A stretch of 13,217 bases of DNA from an uncultured Clostridia bacterium (GCA_947381875.1 CANCXY010000072.1:1-13217), one strand, 5' to 3'. Positions 5,474 through 11,694 are shown, numbered from the stretch's first letter. Notes: generated from the letters alone by a model not told the origin. A program made the numbers and translations.

Positions 5474-6868
5474 TCACGCCTGCGCGGCTTCCTTTTCCTC
5501 CTGCAAACGGATCTGCTTTTTGAGCCATCCGCCCTGGAAATAGTAGATGAGGAACAGTACGCTTGTCAGCACCCAGCTCACGGGGTAGCTGAGCAGCAGG
5601 AACGGCAGCGTGCGGTGCGCGGGCAGCAGGAACAGGATCCACACAATGCGCAGTACGCAGATGCCGCCGCCTGTCATCAGCATGGGCGCGAGCGAGCGGC
5701 CGCAGCCGCGTGTCGCCCCCGCGAAAATCTCTACGCACACATACGCCACGTACCACGGCGCGAGCTGGTGTACAATGTCCAGGCCGATCCGAAGCACCTC
5801 GTCGTCAGGCGTGAACAGGCGCATCAGGAACGGCGCGCCCGCGTAGTACAAAACGCTCATCAGCACCGCCCCCGCGAAGCCGAGGCCCAGGCACACCCGC
5901 ACACTCTGCCGGATACGGTCGTATTTTTTCGCGCCGAAGTTCTGCCCGGCAAAGGTCGTGATGGAAATGCCCAGCGCGCCTAAGACCATCCAGTAGAAGC
6001 CGTCAATCTTCCCGTGCGCCGTCCACGCCGCCACCGTCGCGGTACCAAAACCGTTGATGGCCGTTTGGATCAGGATATTGGAGATGGCATACATATTCGA
6101 TTGCAGCCCCGCCGGGACGCCCACGCGCAGGATATCGCCCAAGAGGCGGCGGTCATTTTTCATGCCGTGCCAGTCCAGGCGATAGGGGGCGTTGGCGTGG
6201 ATGAGGCAGGCGAACACCAGCACGGCGCTCAGCGCCTGCGAAAAGATGGTAGCCAGCGCCGCGCCCATCACGCCCCAGTGCAGCAGAGCCACAAACAGCA
6301 CGTCCAGCACGATATTGGAGAGGCAGGCGATGATCAGATAATACAGCGGCCTCCGCGTGTCGCCGACGGCGCGCAGCAGTCCCGACCCCATGTTATAGAA
6401 AAAGGAGGGGATGGTGCCCATCATATATACGCGCAGGTACAGCAGCGCCGGGGGCAGCACGTCGTCGGGCGTGCCCATCCAGCGCAGCGCCCACGGAGCC
6501 AGCACGACACCCAGCACCGTCAGCGCGAGGCCGACGGTCAGCACCAGCAGGGAGGAGGTCTGCACGGTGGCGCGCACCTCATCCCATTTTTTCGCGCCGT
6601 ACTCCTGCGCCAGCACGACTGTCGCGCCGGAGGAGAGGCCCACAAAGAGGTTGGTAAAGAAGCTGAGCAGGGAGCCTGTGGCCCCGCCGACTGCCGCTAA
6701 CGCCTCAGTGCCGACGAACTGCCCGACGATCACGGCGTCGACCGTATTGTATAGCTGCTGGAACAGCGTCCCGAACAGGATTGGGAAGAAGAACGCGAGG
6801 ATCTGTTTGGCGATAGGGCCTTCGGTGATCTGCACCACCGACATACCCCCGCCCATCCGGCGGGCCAT
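5474..6868 (-). CDS. MATE-family multidrug/sodium antiporter
   Basis: A 464-residue inner-membrane protein with about 12 hydrophobic helices in two homologous six-helix halves, the usual size and layout of MATE exporters. Typical motifs are ITEGPIAKQILAFFFPILFGTLFQQLYN near the N-terminus, VDAVIVGQFVGTEALAAVG (helix 2), GLLRAVGDTRRPLYY in the middle, and the second-half counterpart TFAGQNFGAKKYDRIRQ. These proteins expel cationic drugs or metabolites using a sodium or proton gradient. The substrate is not predictable here. The start at 6868 is chosen for AAAAGGGG with 7 nt to the ATG; the frame's upstream TTG at 6886 is inside the leader. The stop codon is immediately followed by hairpin array copy B. 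It is transcribed divergently from eda. Confidence 0.95.
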   Translation of the reverse strand: MARRMGGGMSVVQITEGPIAKQILAFFFPILFGTLFQQLYNTVDAVIVGQFVGTEALAAVGGATGSLLSFFTNLFVGLSSGATVVLAQEYGAKKWDEVRATVQTSSLLVLTVGLALTVLGVVLAPWALRWMGTPDDVLPPALLYLRVYMMGTIPSFFYNMGSGLLRAVGDTRRPLYYLIIACLSNIVLDVLFVALLHWGVMGAALATIFSQALSAVLVFACLIHANAPYRLDWHGMKNDRRLLGDILRVGVPAGLQSNMYAISNILIQTAINGFGTATVAAWTAHGKIDGFYWMVLGALGISITTFAGQNFGAKKYDRIRQSVRVCLGLGFAGAVLMSVLYYAGAPFLMRLFTPDDEVLRIGLDIVHQLAPWYVAYVCVEIFAGATRGCGRSLAPMLMTGGGICVLRIVWILFLLPAHRTLPFLLLSYPVSWVLTSVLFLIYYFQGGWLKKQIRLQEEKEAAQA

Positions 6869-7225
6869 AAAAACACCCCTTTTCAAATGGTACCCATACT
6901 ATCACAGAAGCCCAATTTACGGTTTTGCGCGGCGGGAATCAGCCGGGCCTGCTGTTCCCCCGTCTCCGGCGGGAAAAAACAGGCGCAATAGATTTCCCTG
7001 CCGTCCCGTATTGTAGCCTTTTTGCCCCCAATACGCAAGGGCGGAGGAAAAATTTTGCGTTTTCCCCAAAAAACGCGAAGAAATTTATTGACAATCCGGC
7101 AGATTGAATTACAATAATAAGTGGGGTAAAAGCAAAACGGCGCCCTGCCCACGGGCAGCGCTGACTGGCCGCGGCACACGCGCCCCAGTGCCGAAGGAGG
7201 CTGCAAGGCCACACAGGAAAGGAAG
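6869..7225. other. Divergent intergenic region with structured eda leader
   Basis: This gene-free stretch holds the eda promoter (7088-7115) and a weak minus-strand promoter candidate for the MATE gene (TTGGGC, 17 nt, TACCAT at about 6892-6920). The 110-nt eda leader contains CTGCC/GGCAG at 7145-7158. It also contains two overlapping pairings: ACTGG/CCAGT (7164-7168, 7185-7189) and GGCAC/GTGCC (7173-7177, 7188-7192). These cannot form together because they share bases. A strong ribosome-site-like AAGGAGG (7194-7200) follows, but no start codon lies within its usual range. Confidence 0.5.
7088..7115 (+). promoter_or_regulatory. Promoter of the KDPG aldolase gene
   Basis: TTGACA (7088-7093, perfect), 16 nt spacer, TACAAT (7110-7115, five of six). 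The predicted start leaves a leader of about 100 nt before the ATG at 7226. The AT-rich setting (TTTATTGACA, AATAATAAG) fits a strong housekeeping promoter. Confidence 0.75.
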
Positions 7226-8182
7226 ATGTTTAAGATGAACGAAGTCATCCAGAGGATCTATGAACTGGGCATTGTGCCGGTCATCGCGATCGAGGACGCG
7301 GAAAAAGCCGTGCCGCTTGCCAAAGCGCTCGTGCGCGGCGGCCTGCCCGCGGCGGAGGTCACGTTCCGCACCGCCGCCGCCGAGGAAGCCATCCGCCGCA
7401 TCGTGGCCGAAGTGCCGCAGATGCTGGTTGGCGCGGGCACCGTGCTGACAAAGGAGCAGGCCGACCGTGCCATTGCGGCGGGCGTGCGCTTTATTGTAAG
7501 CCCAGGCTTCAACCCTGAGATTACGAAGTATGTGATTGATAAAGGCATGCTCATGATGCCCGGCACCGCCACACCCGGCGAAATGGAGCAGGCCATGTCG
7601 ATGGGTTTAGACGTAGTGAAGTTCTTCCCGGCGGAGCAGAACGGCGGCGTCGCGAAGCTGAAAGCCGTCGCCGGCCCGTACACAAACCTGCGCTGGATGC
7701 CGACGGGCGGCGTAAACGCCAAGAACCTGATCGACTACTTATCCTTCAACAAGATCATCGCCTGCGGCGGCACATGGATGGTAAAGAAGGACCTGATCGA
7801 GGCCGAGAACTGGGACGAGATCGAGCGTCTGACCCGCGAGGCCGTGCAGACGATGTTGGGCTTCGAGGTCAAGCACATCGGCATCAATTCCGAGAACGCC
7901 GAGGAGGCCACCAAGACCGTCCGCGTGCTGCAATCCATGTTCGGTTTCGACGCCGCCGAGGGTAACAGCAGCTTCTTCTGCGCAAACCGCACCATTGAGG
8001 TGATGAAGACCCCGTACCTGGGCAAAAACGGGCACATTGCCATCGGCACGAACACCCTGCCCCGCGCCATCGCGTTCTTCAAACGCCAGGGCATCGAGTT
8101 CAACGAAGACACCGCTTCGCCCAAAGCCATCTATTTCAAAAATGAACTCGCCGGCTTCGCGGTACACCTGGTGCAGAAATAA
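7226..8182 (+). CDS. eda: KDPG/KHG aldolase fused to a VOC-like domain
   Basis: A 318-residue cytoplasmic enzyme. Residues 1-210 are a class I aldolase TIM barrel: GIVPVIAI (15-22), EVTFRT (44-49) with catalytic E44 and phosphate-binding R48, GAGTVLT (69-75), SPGFNPEI (92-99), and VVKFFPAE (130-137) with Schiff-base lysine K132. PTGGV (159-163) contacts phosphate. It cleaves 2-keto-3-deoxy-6-phosphogluconate to pyruvate and glyceraldehyde-3-phosphate. The last 105 residues, from FEVKHIGINSENAEEA (213) to FAVHLVQK, have the strand pattern of a glyoxalase/VOC module; H217, E259, H270 and H314 are possible metal ligands. Standard Eda is about 210 residues, so the tail is an addition. Similar fusions are, to my memory, common in Ruminococcaceae. 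AGGA lies 7 nt before the start; ATG 7235 is an alternative. It pairs functionally with kdgK downstream. Confidence 0.93.
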   Translation: MFKMNEVIQRIYELGIVPVIAIEDAEKAVPLAKALVRGGLPAAEVTFRTAAAEEAIRRIVAEVPQMLVGAGTVLTKEQADRAIAAGVRFIVSPGFNPEITKYVIDKGMLMMPGTATPGEMEQAMSMGLDVVKFFPAEQNGGVAKLKAVAGPYTNLRWMPTGGVNAKNLIDYLSFNKIIACGGTWMVKKDLIEAENWDEIERLTREAVQTMLGFEVKHIGINSENAEEATKTVRVLQSMFGFDAAEGNSSFFCANRTIEVMKTPYLGKNGHIAIGTNTLPRAIAFFKRQGIEFNEDTASPKAIYFKNELAGFAVHLVQK

Positions 8183-8187
8183 ACGTC

Positions 8188-8299
8188 CCAAAGGGCGCCG
8201 CCCTTTGGAATCCTGCCAGAGGCTCTGCCTCTGGACTCCGCCACCCTTTGAAAAGGGTGGACGGAAACTTTTCAATGCCCGAAAATTGCGTTTTCGGGC
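8188..8299 (+). repeat. Family 1 hairpin array, copy C
   Basis: It begins 5 nt after the eda stop codon. CCAAAGGGC/GCCCTTTGG (8188-8196, 8200-8208) comes first, then linker AATCCTG. Next is CCAGAGGC/GCCTCTGG (8216-8223, 8227-8234), then linker ACTCCG. CCACCCTT/AAGGGTGG (8241-8248, 8253-8260) follows with a TGAA loop, then linker ACGGAAACTTTTCAAT. The last stem is GCCCGAAAAT/GTTTTCGGGC (8277-8286, 8290-8299), then GGGAAAATATTT. It has the same order and orientation as copy B relative to its upstream gene. It fills part of the gene-free stretch 8183-8488; the rest is the family 2 copy and an AT-rich linker. Confidence 0.9.
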
Positions 8300-8381
8300 G
8301 GGAAAATATTTGGTAAAGATATGCGTTGTCTATCCTCTGCCGCAGGCGGGGAACAGATACGCAGATATAAAAATAAAGAGA

Positions 8382-8463
8382 GCGGTCCAGGCAAAGAGTT
8401 TTGTGTATTTCCCCGCCCGCAGGGCGGGGAAATACACGGAAAATAGTTCTGCGGCCTGGACGC
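8382..8463 (+). repeat. Family 2 structured repeat, copy 2
   Basis: The inner perfect 16-bp stem (8403-8418 with 8422-8437) has a GCA tri-loop and shares all 13 bp of the copy 1 stem. The outer stem is TCCAGGC (8386-8392) with GCCTGGA (8454-8460), extended by GCG/CGC after one unpaired base. The right spacer again holds CACGG, AGTTC and GCG. It lies 25 nt upstream of the kdgK start, so it is in the likely leader or between eda and kdgK if they are cotranscribed. Confidence 0.85.
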
Positions 8464-8488
8464 TCCCTATAGAAACAGGAGAGAGACT

Positions 8489-9520
8489 ATGGCTAAGAAA
8501 GTTGTTACCTTTGGGGAATTGATGGTGCGGCTCCAGCCGTACAATTATGAGCGCTTCGTGCAGGCCGATCATCTGGAATTCACATTCGGCGGCGGCGAGG
8601 CGAATGTGGCCGTAAGTTTAGCGAATTATGGGCTGGACGCGTCGTTTGTGACGAAGCTGCCCGCGCACGCCATCGGGCAGTGCGCTGTGAACAGCCTGCG
8701 CCGGTACGGGGTCGATGTTTCCAAGATTACGCGCGGCGGCGACCGTGTGGGCATCTATTACAATGAGAAGGGCGCGTCGCAGCGTCCCAGCGTGTGCATT
8801 TATGACCGCGCACACTCCGCCATTTCCGAGGCTACTACAGCGGATTTTGACTGGGACGCCATCTTTGAGGGCGTGGAGTGGTTCCACTTCACCGGCATCA
8901 CCCCGGCTCTGGGCGCGAACGTGGTAGAGATTTGCCGCGAGGCGTGCAAGGCCGCAAAGGCGCACGGCGTAAAAATCAGTTGCGACCTGAACTATCGCGG
9001 CAAGCTCTGGACGCGCGACGAGGCCCGCGCCGCTATGACCGACCTGTGCCAGTATGTCGACGTGTGTATCTCCAATGAGGAGGACGCGAAGGACGTGTTC
9101 GGCATCGAGGCCGCCGCGACCGATATCACCGCGGGCACGCTGAACAAAGAGGGCTATAAGAGCGTAGCCAAGCAGCTTGCCGATAAATTCAATTTCGAGA
9201 TGGTCGCCATTACCCTGCGCGAGAGCAAATCGGCCTTTGACAACGATTGGAGCGCCATGCTCTATAATGTCAAAGAGGACGCCTATTGCTTCTCCAAACT
9301 CTACCATCTGCATATCATCGACCGCATCGGCGGCGGCGACAGCTTCGGCGGCGGCCTGATTTACGCCCTGCTCTCCGGCAAGGGCACGCAGGAGGCTGTA
9401 GATTTCGCGGTAGCGGCGTCCGCGCTGAAGCATTCCATCGAGGGCGACTACAACTTTGCCACATTGGCGGAAGTAGAAAAACTGGCGGGCGGCGACGGTT
9501 CCGGCCGTGTGCAGCGCTGA
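8489..9520 (+). CDS. kdgK: 2-keto-3-deoxygluconate kinase (PfkB family)
   Basis: A 343-residue cytoplasmic sugar kinase of the ribokinase/PfkB family. It has VTFGELMVRLQP (6-17), FGGGEANVAVSLA (33-45) that binds the sugar acid, SCDLNYRGKLW (164-174), and the ATP-site motif IDRIGGGDSFGGGLIYAL (277-294) with catalytic base D284. The GGGDSF form, rather than the GAGDAF of general PfkB members, is characteristic of KDG kinases. It makes 2-keto-3-deoxy-6-phosphogluconate, the substrate of the aldolase encoded just upstream, so the pair completes the lower hexuronate/Entner-Doudoroff route. AGGAG with 7 nt spacing supports the ATG at 8489. The gap of 306 nt to eda is filled by structured repeats, which may set the relative expression of the two genes. 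Confidence 0.93.
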   Translation: MAKKVVTFGELMVRLQPYNYERFVQADHLEFTFGGGEANVAVSLANYGLDASFVTKLPAHAIGQCAVNSLRRYGVDVSKITRGGDRVGIYYNEKGASQRPSVCIYDRAHSAISEATTADFDWDAIFEGVEWFHFTGITPALGANVVEICREACKAAKAHGVKISCDLNYRGKLWTRDEARAAMTDLCQYVDVCISNEEDAKDVFGIEAAATDITAGTLNKEGYKSVAKQLADKFNFEMVAITLRESKSAFDNDWSAMLYNVKEDAYCFSKLYHLHIIDRIGGGDSFGGGLIYALLSGKGTQEAVDFAVAASALKHSIEGDYNFATLAEVEKLAGGDGSGRVQR

Positions 9521-9542
9521 CCTTTGAAAAACTGAAAAAAGA

Positions 9543-9597
9543 GGGAGTATCCAAAGCGGGGAAATACACACCAGCAGCTTCCGCAGCTTAAACTCCC
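9543..9597 (+). repeat. Family 2 structured repeat, degenerate copy 3
   Basis: GGGAGTATCCAA (9543-9554) mirrors the left flank of copy 1 (GGGAGTGTCCAA). The left arm of the inner hairpin is missing, but the right arm GCGGGGAAATACAC (9556-9569) and a CAGCAGCTTCCGCAG spacer remain. GGGAGT (9543-9548) still pairs with ACTCCC (9592-9597). It is therefore a partial copy in which only the outer stem is kept. It lies 23 nt after the kdgK stop codon. Confidence 0.65.
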
Positions 9598-9640
9598 AAA
9601 AAAGAAACCCGCACAGCCGCCCCCTTGGGGGCGGCTGTGC
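9598..9640 (-). terminator. Strong intrinsic terminator on the minus strand
   Basis: GCACAGCCGCCCCC (9611-9624) pairs perfectly with GGGGGCGGCTGTGC (9627-9640). Only the minus strand has a U-tract after the stem: GGGTTTCTTTTTTGGG (9610-9595). In the plus direction the next bases are AAACG, so it is a poor terminator for kdgK. Both neighbouring genes are on the plus strand, which points to an unannotated minus-strand transcript. Together with copy D and the degenerate family 2 copy it fills the gene-free stretch 9521-9856. Confidence 0.65.
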
Positions 9641-9687
9641 AAACGTATCCTGCCCCCGCTATGCCGGACAGGAAAAAACTATTCCCC

Positions 9688-9820
9688 GCGTCAATACGGG
9701 ACGTATTGACGCTGTTAAAAGTTTCGCCGGCCTTTTCAAAGGCCGCGGAGTCCAGAGGCAGAGCCTCTGGCAGGATTCCAAAGGGCAGCGCTCTTTGGGC
9801 AGGTCCGGGCGGCAGCCCGG
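9688..9820 (-). repeat. Family 1 hairpin array, copy D (variant stems)
   Basis: On the minus strand it starts with CCGGGC/GCCCGG (9815-9820, 9805-9810). CCAAAGAGC/GCCCTTTGG (9790-9798, 9778-9786) has one A-C mismatch, a G-U pair if the plus strand is the RNA. CCAGAGGC/GCCTCTGG lies at 9763-9770 and 9752-9759, and CGGCCTTT/AAAGGCCG at 9738-9745 and 9728-9735. GCGTCAATACG/CGTATTGACGC (9702-9712, 9688-9698) closes the array. Linkers AATCCTGCC and GACTCCG are kept. The last two stems differ from copies B and C in sequence yet pair fully, and the order is unchanged. Confidence 0.85.
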
Positions 9821-9856
9821 CGGAGCTTCTGGGCAGTACAAAGGAGCGATAAAACG

Positions 9857-10666
9857 ATGAACGTCTTTATTTCCAGCGACATTGAGGGGACCTGCGGGAT
9901 CGCGGCGTGGCACGAGACAGAGCCGGGCCATGCGGATGGGGATTATGCGTATTTCCGGGCGCAGATGAACAAAGAAGTGGCGGCGGCGTGCCGCGCGGCG
10001 CTGGCCGTGGGCGCGGCGGATGTGCTTGTAAAGGACGCGCACGATTCGGCGCGCAATATCGACCCCGCGGCGCTGCCCGAAGGAGTGCGGCTGAACCGCG
10101 GGTGGTCGGGCGACATCTACAGCATGATGAGCGGCATCCAGCACGGGCGGTGGGACGCGGCGGTGTTTACCGGGTACCACGCGGCGGCGGGCAGCGTGGG
10201 GAATCCGCTTTCGCATACGATGAACCTGCGCATTGACCGCATTGAGATCAATGGCGTGCGCGCCAGTGAATTTACCATCAATGCCTATATGGCCGGTATG
10301 CACGGCATTCCCGTGTGCTTTGTGAGCGGCGACAAGGCGCTTTGCGACAGCGCAAGGAAAATGATCCCCGCCATCTCCACTGTTGTTGTGAATGAGGGCG
10401 ACGGGGCCTCCTCTACCAGTATCCACCCATCGCTGGCGGTGTGGTGCATTGAGGAACGTTTGAAAGACCAACTGGCAAGCGGCACCTATAAGCGCTGCAT
10501 GGTGCCTATGCCCGACCAGTTTGATATCACCATCCGCTATAAAGAGCATGCCCCCGCTTACCGCGCCAGCTTCTATCCCGGCGCGTCCCGGATTGATGAG
10601 AAGACCATCCACTTTACCTGCACCGATTACTTCGACGCAATGTGCCTATTCCAGTTCGTACTTTGA
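9857..10666 (+). CDS. M55-family zinc D-aminopeptidase (DppA-like)
   Basis: A 269-residue protein matching the size of Bacillus DppA, a ring-forming zinc peptidase that releases D-amino acids such as D-Ala from short peptides. The zinc ligand pattern is visible: D8-I-E10 in ISSDIEGTCGI, H62 in KDAHDSARN, H107 in GYHAAAGS and E137 in INGVRASEFTINA. SHTMNLRI (118-125) carries the conserved His-Thr next to the active site, and NEGDGASSTSIHP the C-terminal signature. It may recycle D-amino acids from cell-wall peptides, but no peptide transporter is next to it. GGAG lies 10 nt upstream of the ATG. It starts 37 nt after array copy D and ends just before the composition changes. Confidence 0.9.
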   Translation: MNVFISSDIEGTCGIAAWHETEPGHADGDYAYFRAQMNKEVAAACRAALAVGAADVLVKDAHDSARNIDPAALPEGVRLNRGWSGDIYSMMSGIQHGRWDAAVFTGYHAAAGSVGNPLSHTMNLRIDRIEINGVRASEFTINAYMAGMHGIPVCFVSGDKALCDSARKMIPAISTVVVNEGDGASSTSIHPSLAVWCIEERLKDQLASGTYKRCMVPMPDQFDITIRYKEHAPAYRASFYPGASRIDEKTIHFTCTDYFDAMCLFQFVL

Positions 10667-10689
10667 GGAGTGGAAGCAAAATTCAGACA

Positions 10690-10753
10690 GTCAAGGGTTT
10701 CAGAGTGGGGATTTTTTCGCGTTCCACGCGAAAAATACTACTCAGCCCTTGAC
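10690..10753 (+). repeat. Nested hairpin element at the edge of the AT-rich region
   Basis: GTCAAGGG (10690-10697) pairs perfectly with CCCTTGAC (10746-10753). GAGT (10703-10706) pairs with ACTC (10740-10743). The inner TTTTTCGCG (10713-10721) pairs perfectly with CGCGAAAAA (10727-10735) around TTCCA. The three nested stems form one long arm that ends 23 nt before the next gene. It could be a leader structure, a small mobile-element remnant or an integration boundary. No plus-strand U-tract follows, so it is not a standard terminator. Confidence 0.7.
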
Positions 10754-10776
10754 GGGCTGGATAGGAGATTCGCTAT

Positions 10777-11103
10777 ATGAAAGTAAGTAAGTATTTATCC
10801 GGTGCGGTAAGACAATTTTCGTATTGGTTTGTGCATGGGACCTTGGGATATCCTATTCTAAAAGGCATTGATTATTTGAACGAATTAGACGAAGACAGCA
10901 GTTGCATGGAACAGGCGTTTTCCATATTTATGAATAACATAGAATTAGATCATGCGGGAAATGTTTTGAATTATAAATATTGTGAAAAGAGAGCCGCAGA
11001 ATATATCCGAAGATATTTTGACCCTGATTATTGTCTTGATAAGCCGTTTGTGGATTGGGAATTAGAATTGCATCCGGTAAGTAACGCGGCATATAGTCAA
11101 TAA
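10777..11103 (+). CDS. Small uncharacterised protein, possible immunity protein
   Basis: A 108-residue soluble protein with no signal peptide or membrane helix. It begins MKVSKYLSGAVRQFSYWFVHGTLGYP, followed by ILKGIDYLNELDEDSSCMEQAFSIFMNNIELDHAGNVLNYKY and a likely helical KRAAEYIRRYFDPDY. From memory it resembles a small uncharacterised family (DUF7677-type, with a GTLGYP/DYL core), but I cannot verify this. TAGGAG lies 9 nt before the ATG. Codon use is AT-rich, unlike the genes to its left. It heads a run of three small same-strand genes of which the last is a SUKH protein, and that is the only ground for suggesting an immunity role. Confidence 0.75.
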   Translation: MKVSKYLSGAVRQFSYWFVHGTLGYPILKGIDYLNELDEDSSCMEQAFSIFMNNIELDHAGNVLNYKYCEKRAAEYIRRYFDPDYCLDKPFVDWELELHPVSNAAYSQ

Positions 11104-11234
11104 AATTTTGATTTATCGAAACTTTGAAAAAACATTGTAATGCAAGGGCATACTTATTTAGATTGTACCCTGCTTGTTTGAAAAAAGAAAATAGGGCGGC
11201 AAGGTTATTTGCCATTGTTTTTTATGTTTTGGAG

Positions 11235-11266
11235 AAGCCTTGGTTTGACCCAGGGCTTTTTCTTTT
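11235..11266 (+). terminator. Intrinsic terminator just before the next ribosome binding site
   Basis: AAGCCTTGG (11235-11243) pairs with CCAGGGCTT (11250-11258), nine pairs including one G-U, around TTTGAC. TTTCTTTT follows immediately (11259-11266). It ends the transcript of the 108-residue gene. Only 17 nt separate it from the GTG start at 11284, too little for a promoter, so the next gene depends on read-through or an upstream start with leader control. Confidence 0.7.
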
Positions 11267-11283
11267 GCGGAAGGGGAACAGCA

Positions 11284-11694
11284 GTGAAAAATTTTAAGAA
11301 TTATACACCAGAGAAATACAGAAAGACTGATTTCCAGGAAATCGAAGACGGAATCTATAAAACCAAATCACCATATGGGAGCCGAGATAAAGATATTTTT
11401 GTCACGTCCCTTTCTTTTGAGATGGAACCGGAACGCTATGGCGAGGAGGACGCCTCCCCCAGAAATCTTACACAAGTACCGATTGAGGGGATTTTGGATG
11501 AATTTGAACTGTTTGTGACGGATTTTTATGAGGAATTGAATGAAAAAAGCGAAACTGTCTGCTATCAGGAATTTGGCGCATTCGACTTGGCGAATATCCA
11601 GCGGTTAAGGACAATCATCGGAAAACGCTTTTATGCTGTTCCATATGTTGATGAAGGCGATGGGGAAGAATATTATAATATGGTGATGGAATAA
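11284..11694 (+). CDS. Uncharacterised small acidic protein
   Basis: A 136-residue soluble acidic protein, starting (V/M)KNFKNYTPEKYRKTDF, with no signal peptide or membrane segment. I do not recognise its family. It contains DGIYKTKSPYGSRDKDIFV, IEGILDEFELFVTDFYEEL and FDLANIQRLRTIIGKRFY, a mixed alpha/beta pattern. The GTG at 11284 is chosen because AAGGGGA lies 6 nt upstream. The frame extends to 11209, but that part is encoded by the terminator hairpin and reads as hydrophobic nonsense. It sits between the 108-residue gene and the SUKH gene in an AT-rich block, so it may be another immunity protein; that is inference from position only. Confidence 0.75.
   Translation: MKNFKNYTPEKYRKTDFQEIEDGIYKTKSPYGSRDKDIFVTSLSFEMEPERYGEEDASPRNLTQVPIEGILDEFELFVTDFYEELNEKSETVCYQEFGAFDLANIQRLRTIIGKRFYAVPYVDEGDGEEYYNMVME

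Noticed and set aside
8188..8463. CRISPR array
   Set aside because: Repeated units are palindromic stems without equal-length unique spacers, copies are dispersed over the window, and no cas genes are present.
8618..9571. Minus-strand frame of 317 codons opposite kdgK
   Set aside because: It is a shadow of the kinase frame; no motif is present and it runs into the family 2 remnant.
9659..10612. Minus-strand frame of 317 codons opposite the M55 gene
   Set aside because: It is a shadow of a gene with visible zinc ligands, and its end is translated from hairpin array copy D.
10928..11215. Minus-strand 95-codon frame opposite the 108-residue gene
   Set aside because: No start signal; the plus-strand gene has AGGAG at a good distance and fits the operon direction.
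11209..11283. Longer N-terminus for the 136-residue protein
   Set aside because: It would be encoded by the terminator stem and U-tract and has no ribosome site; the GTG at 11284 has one.
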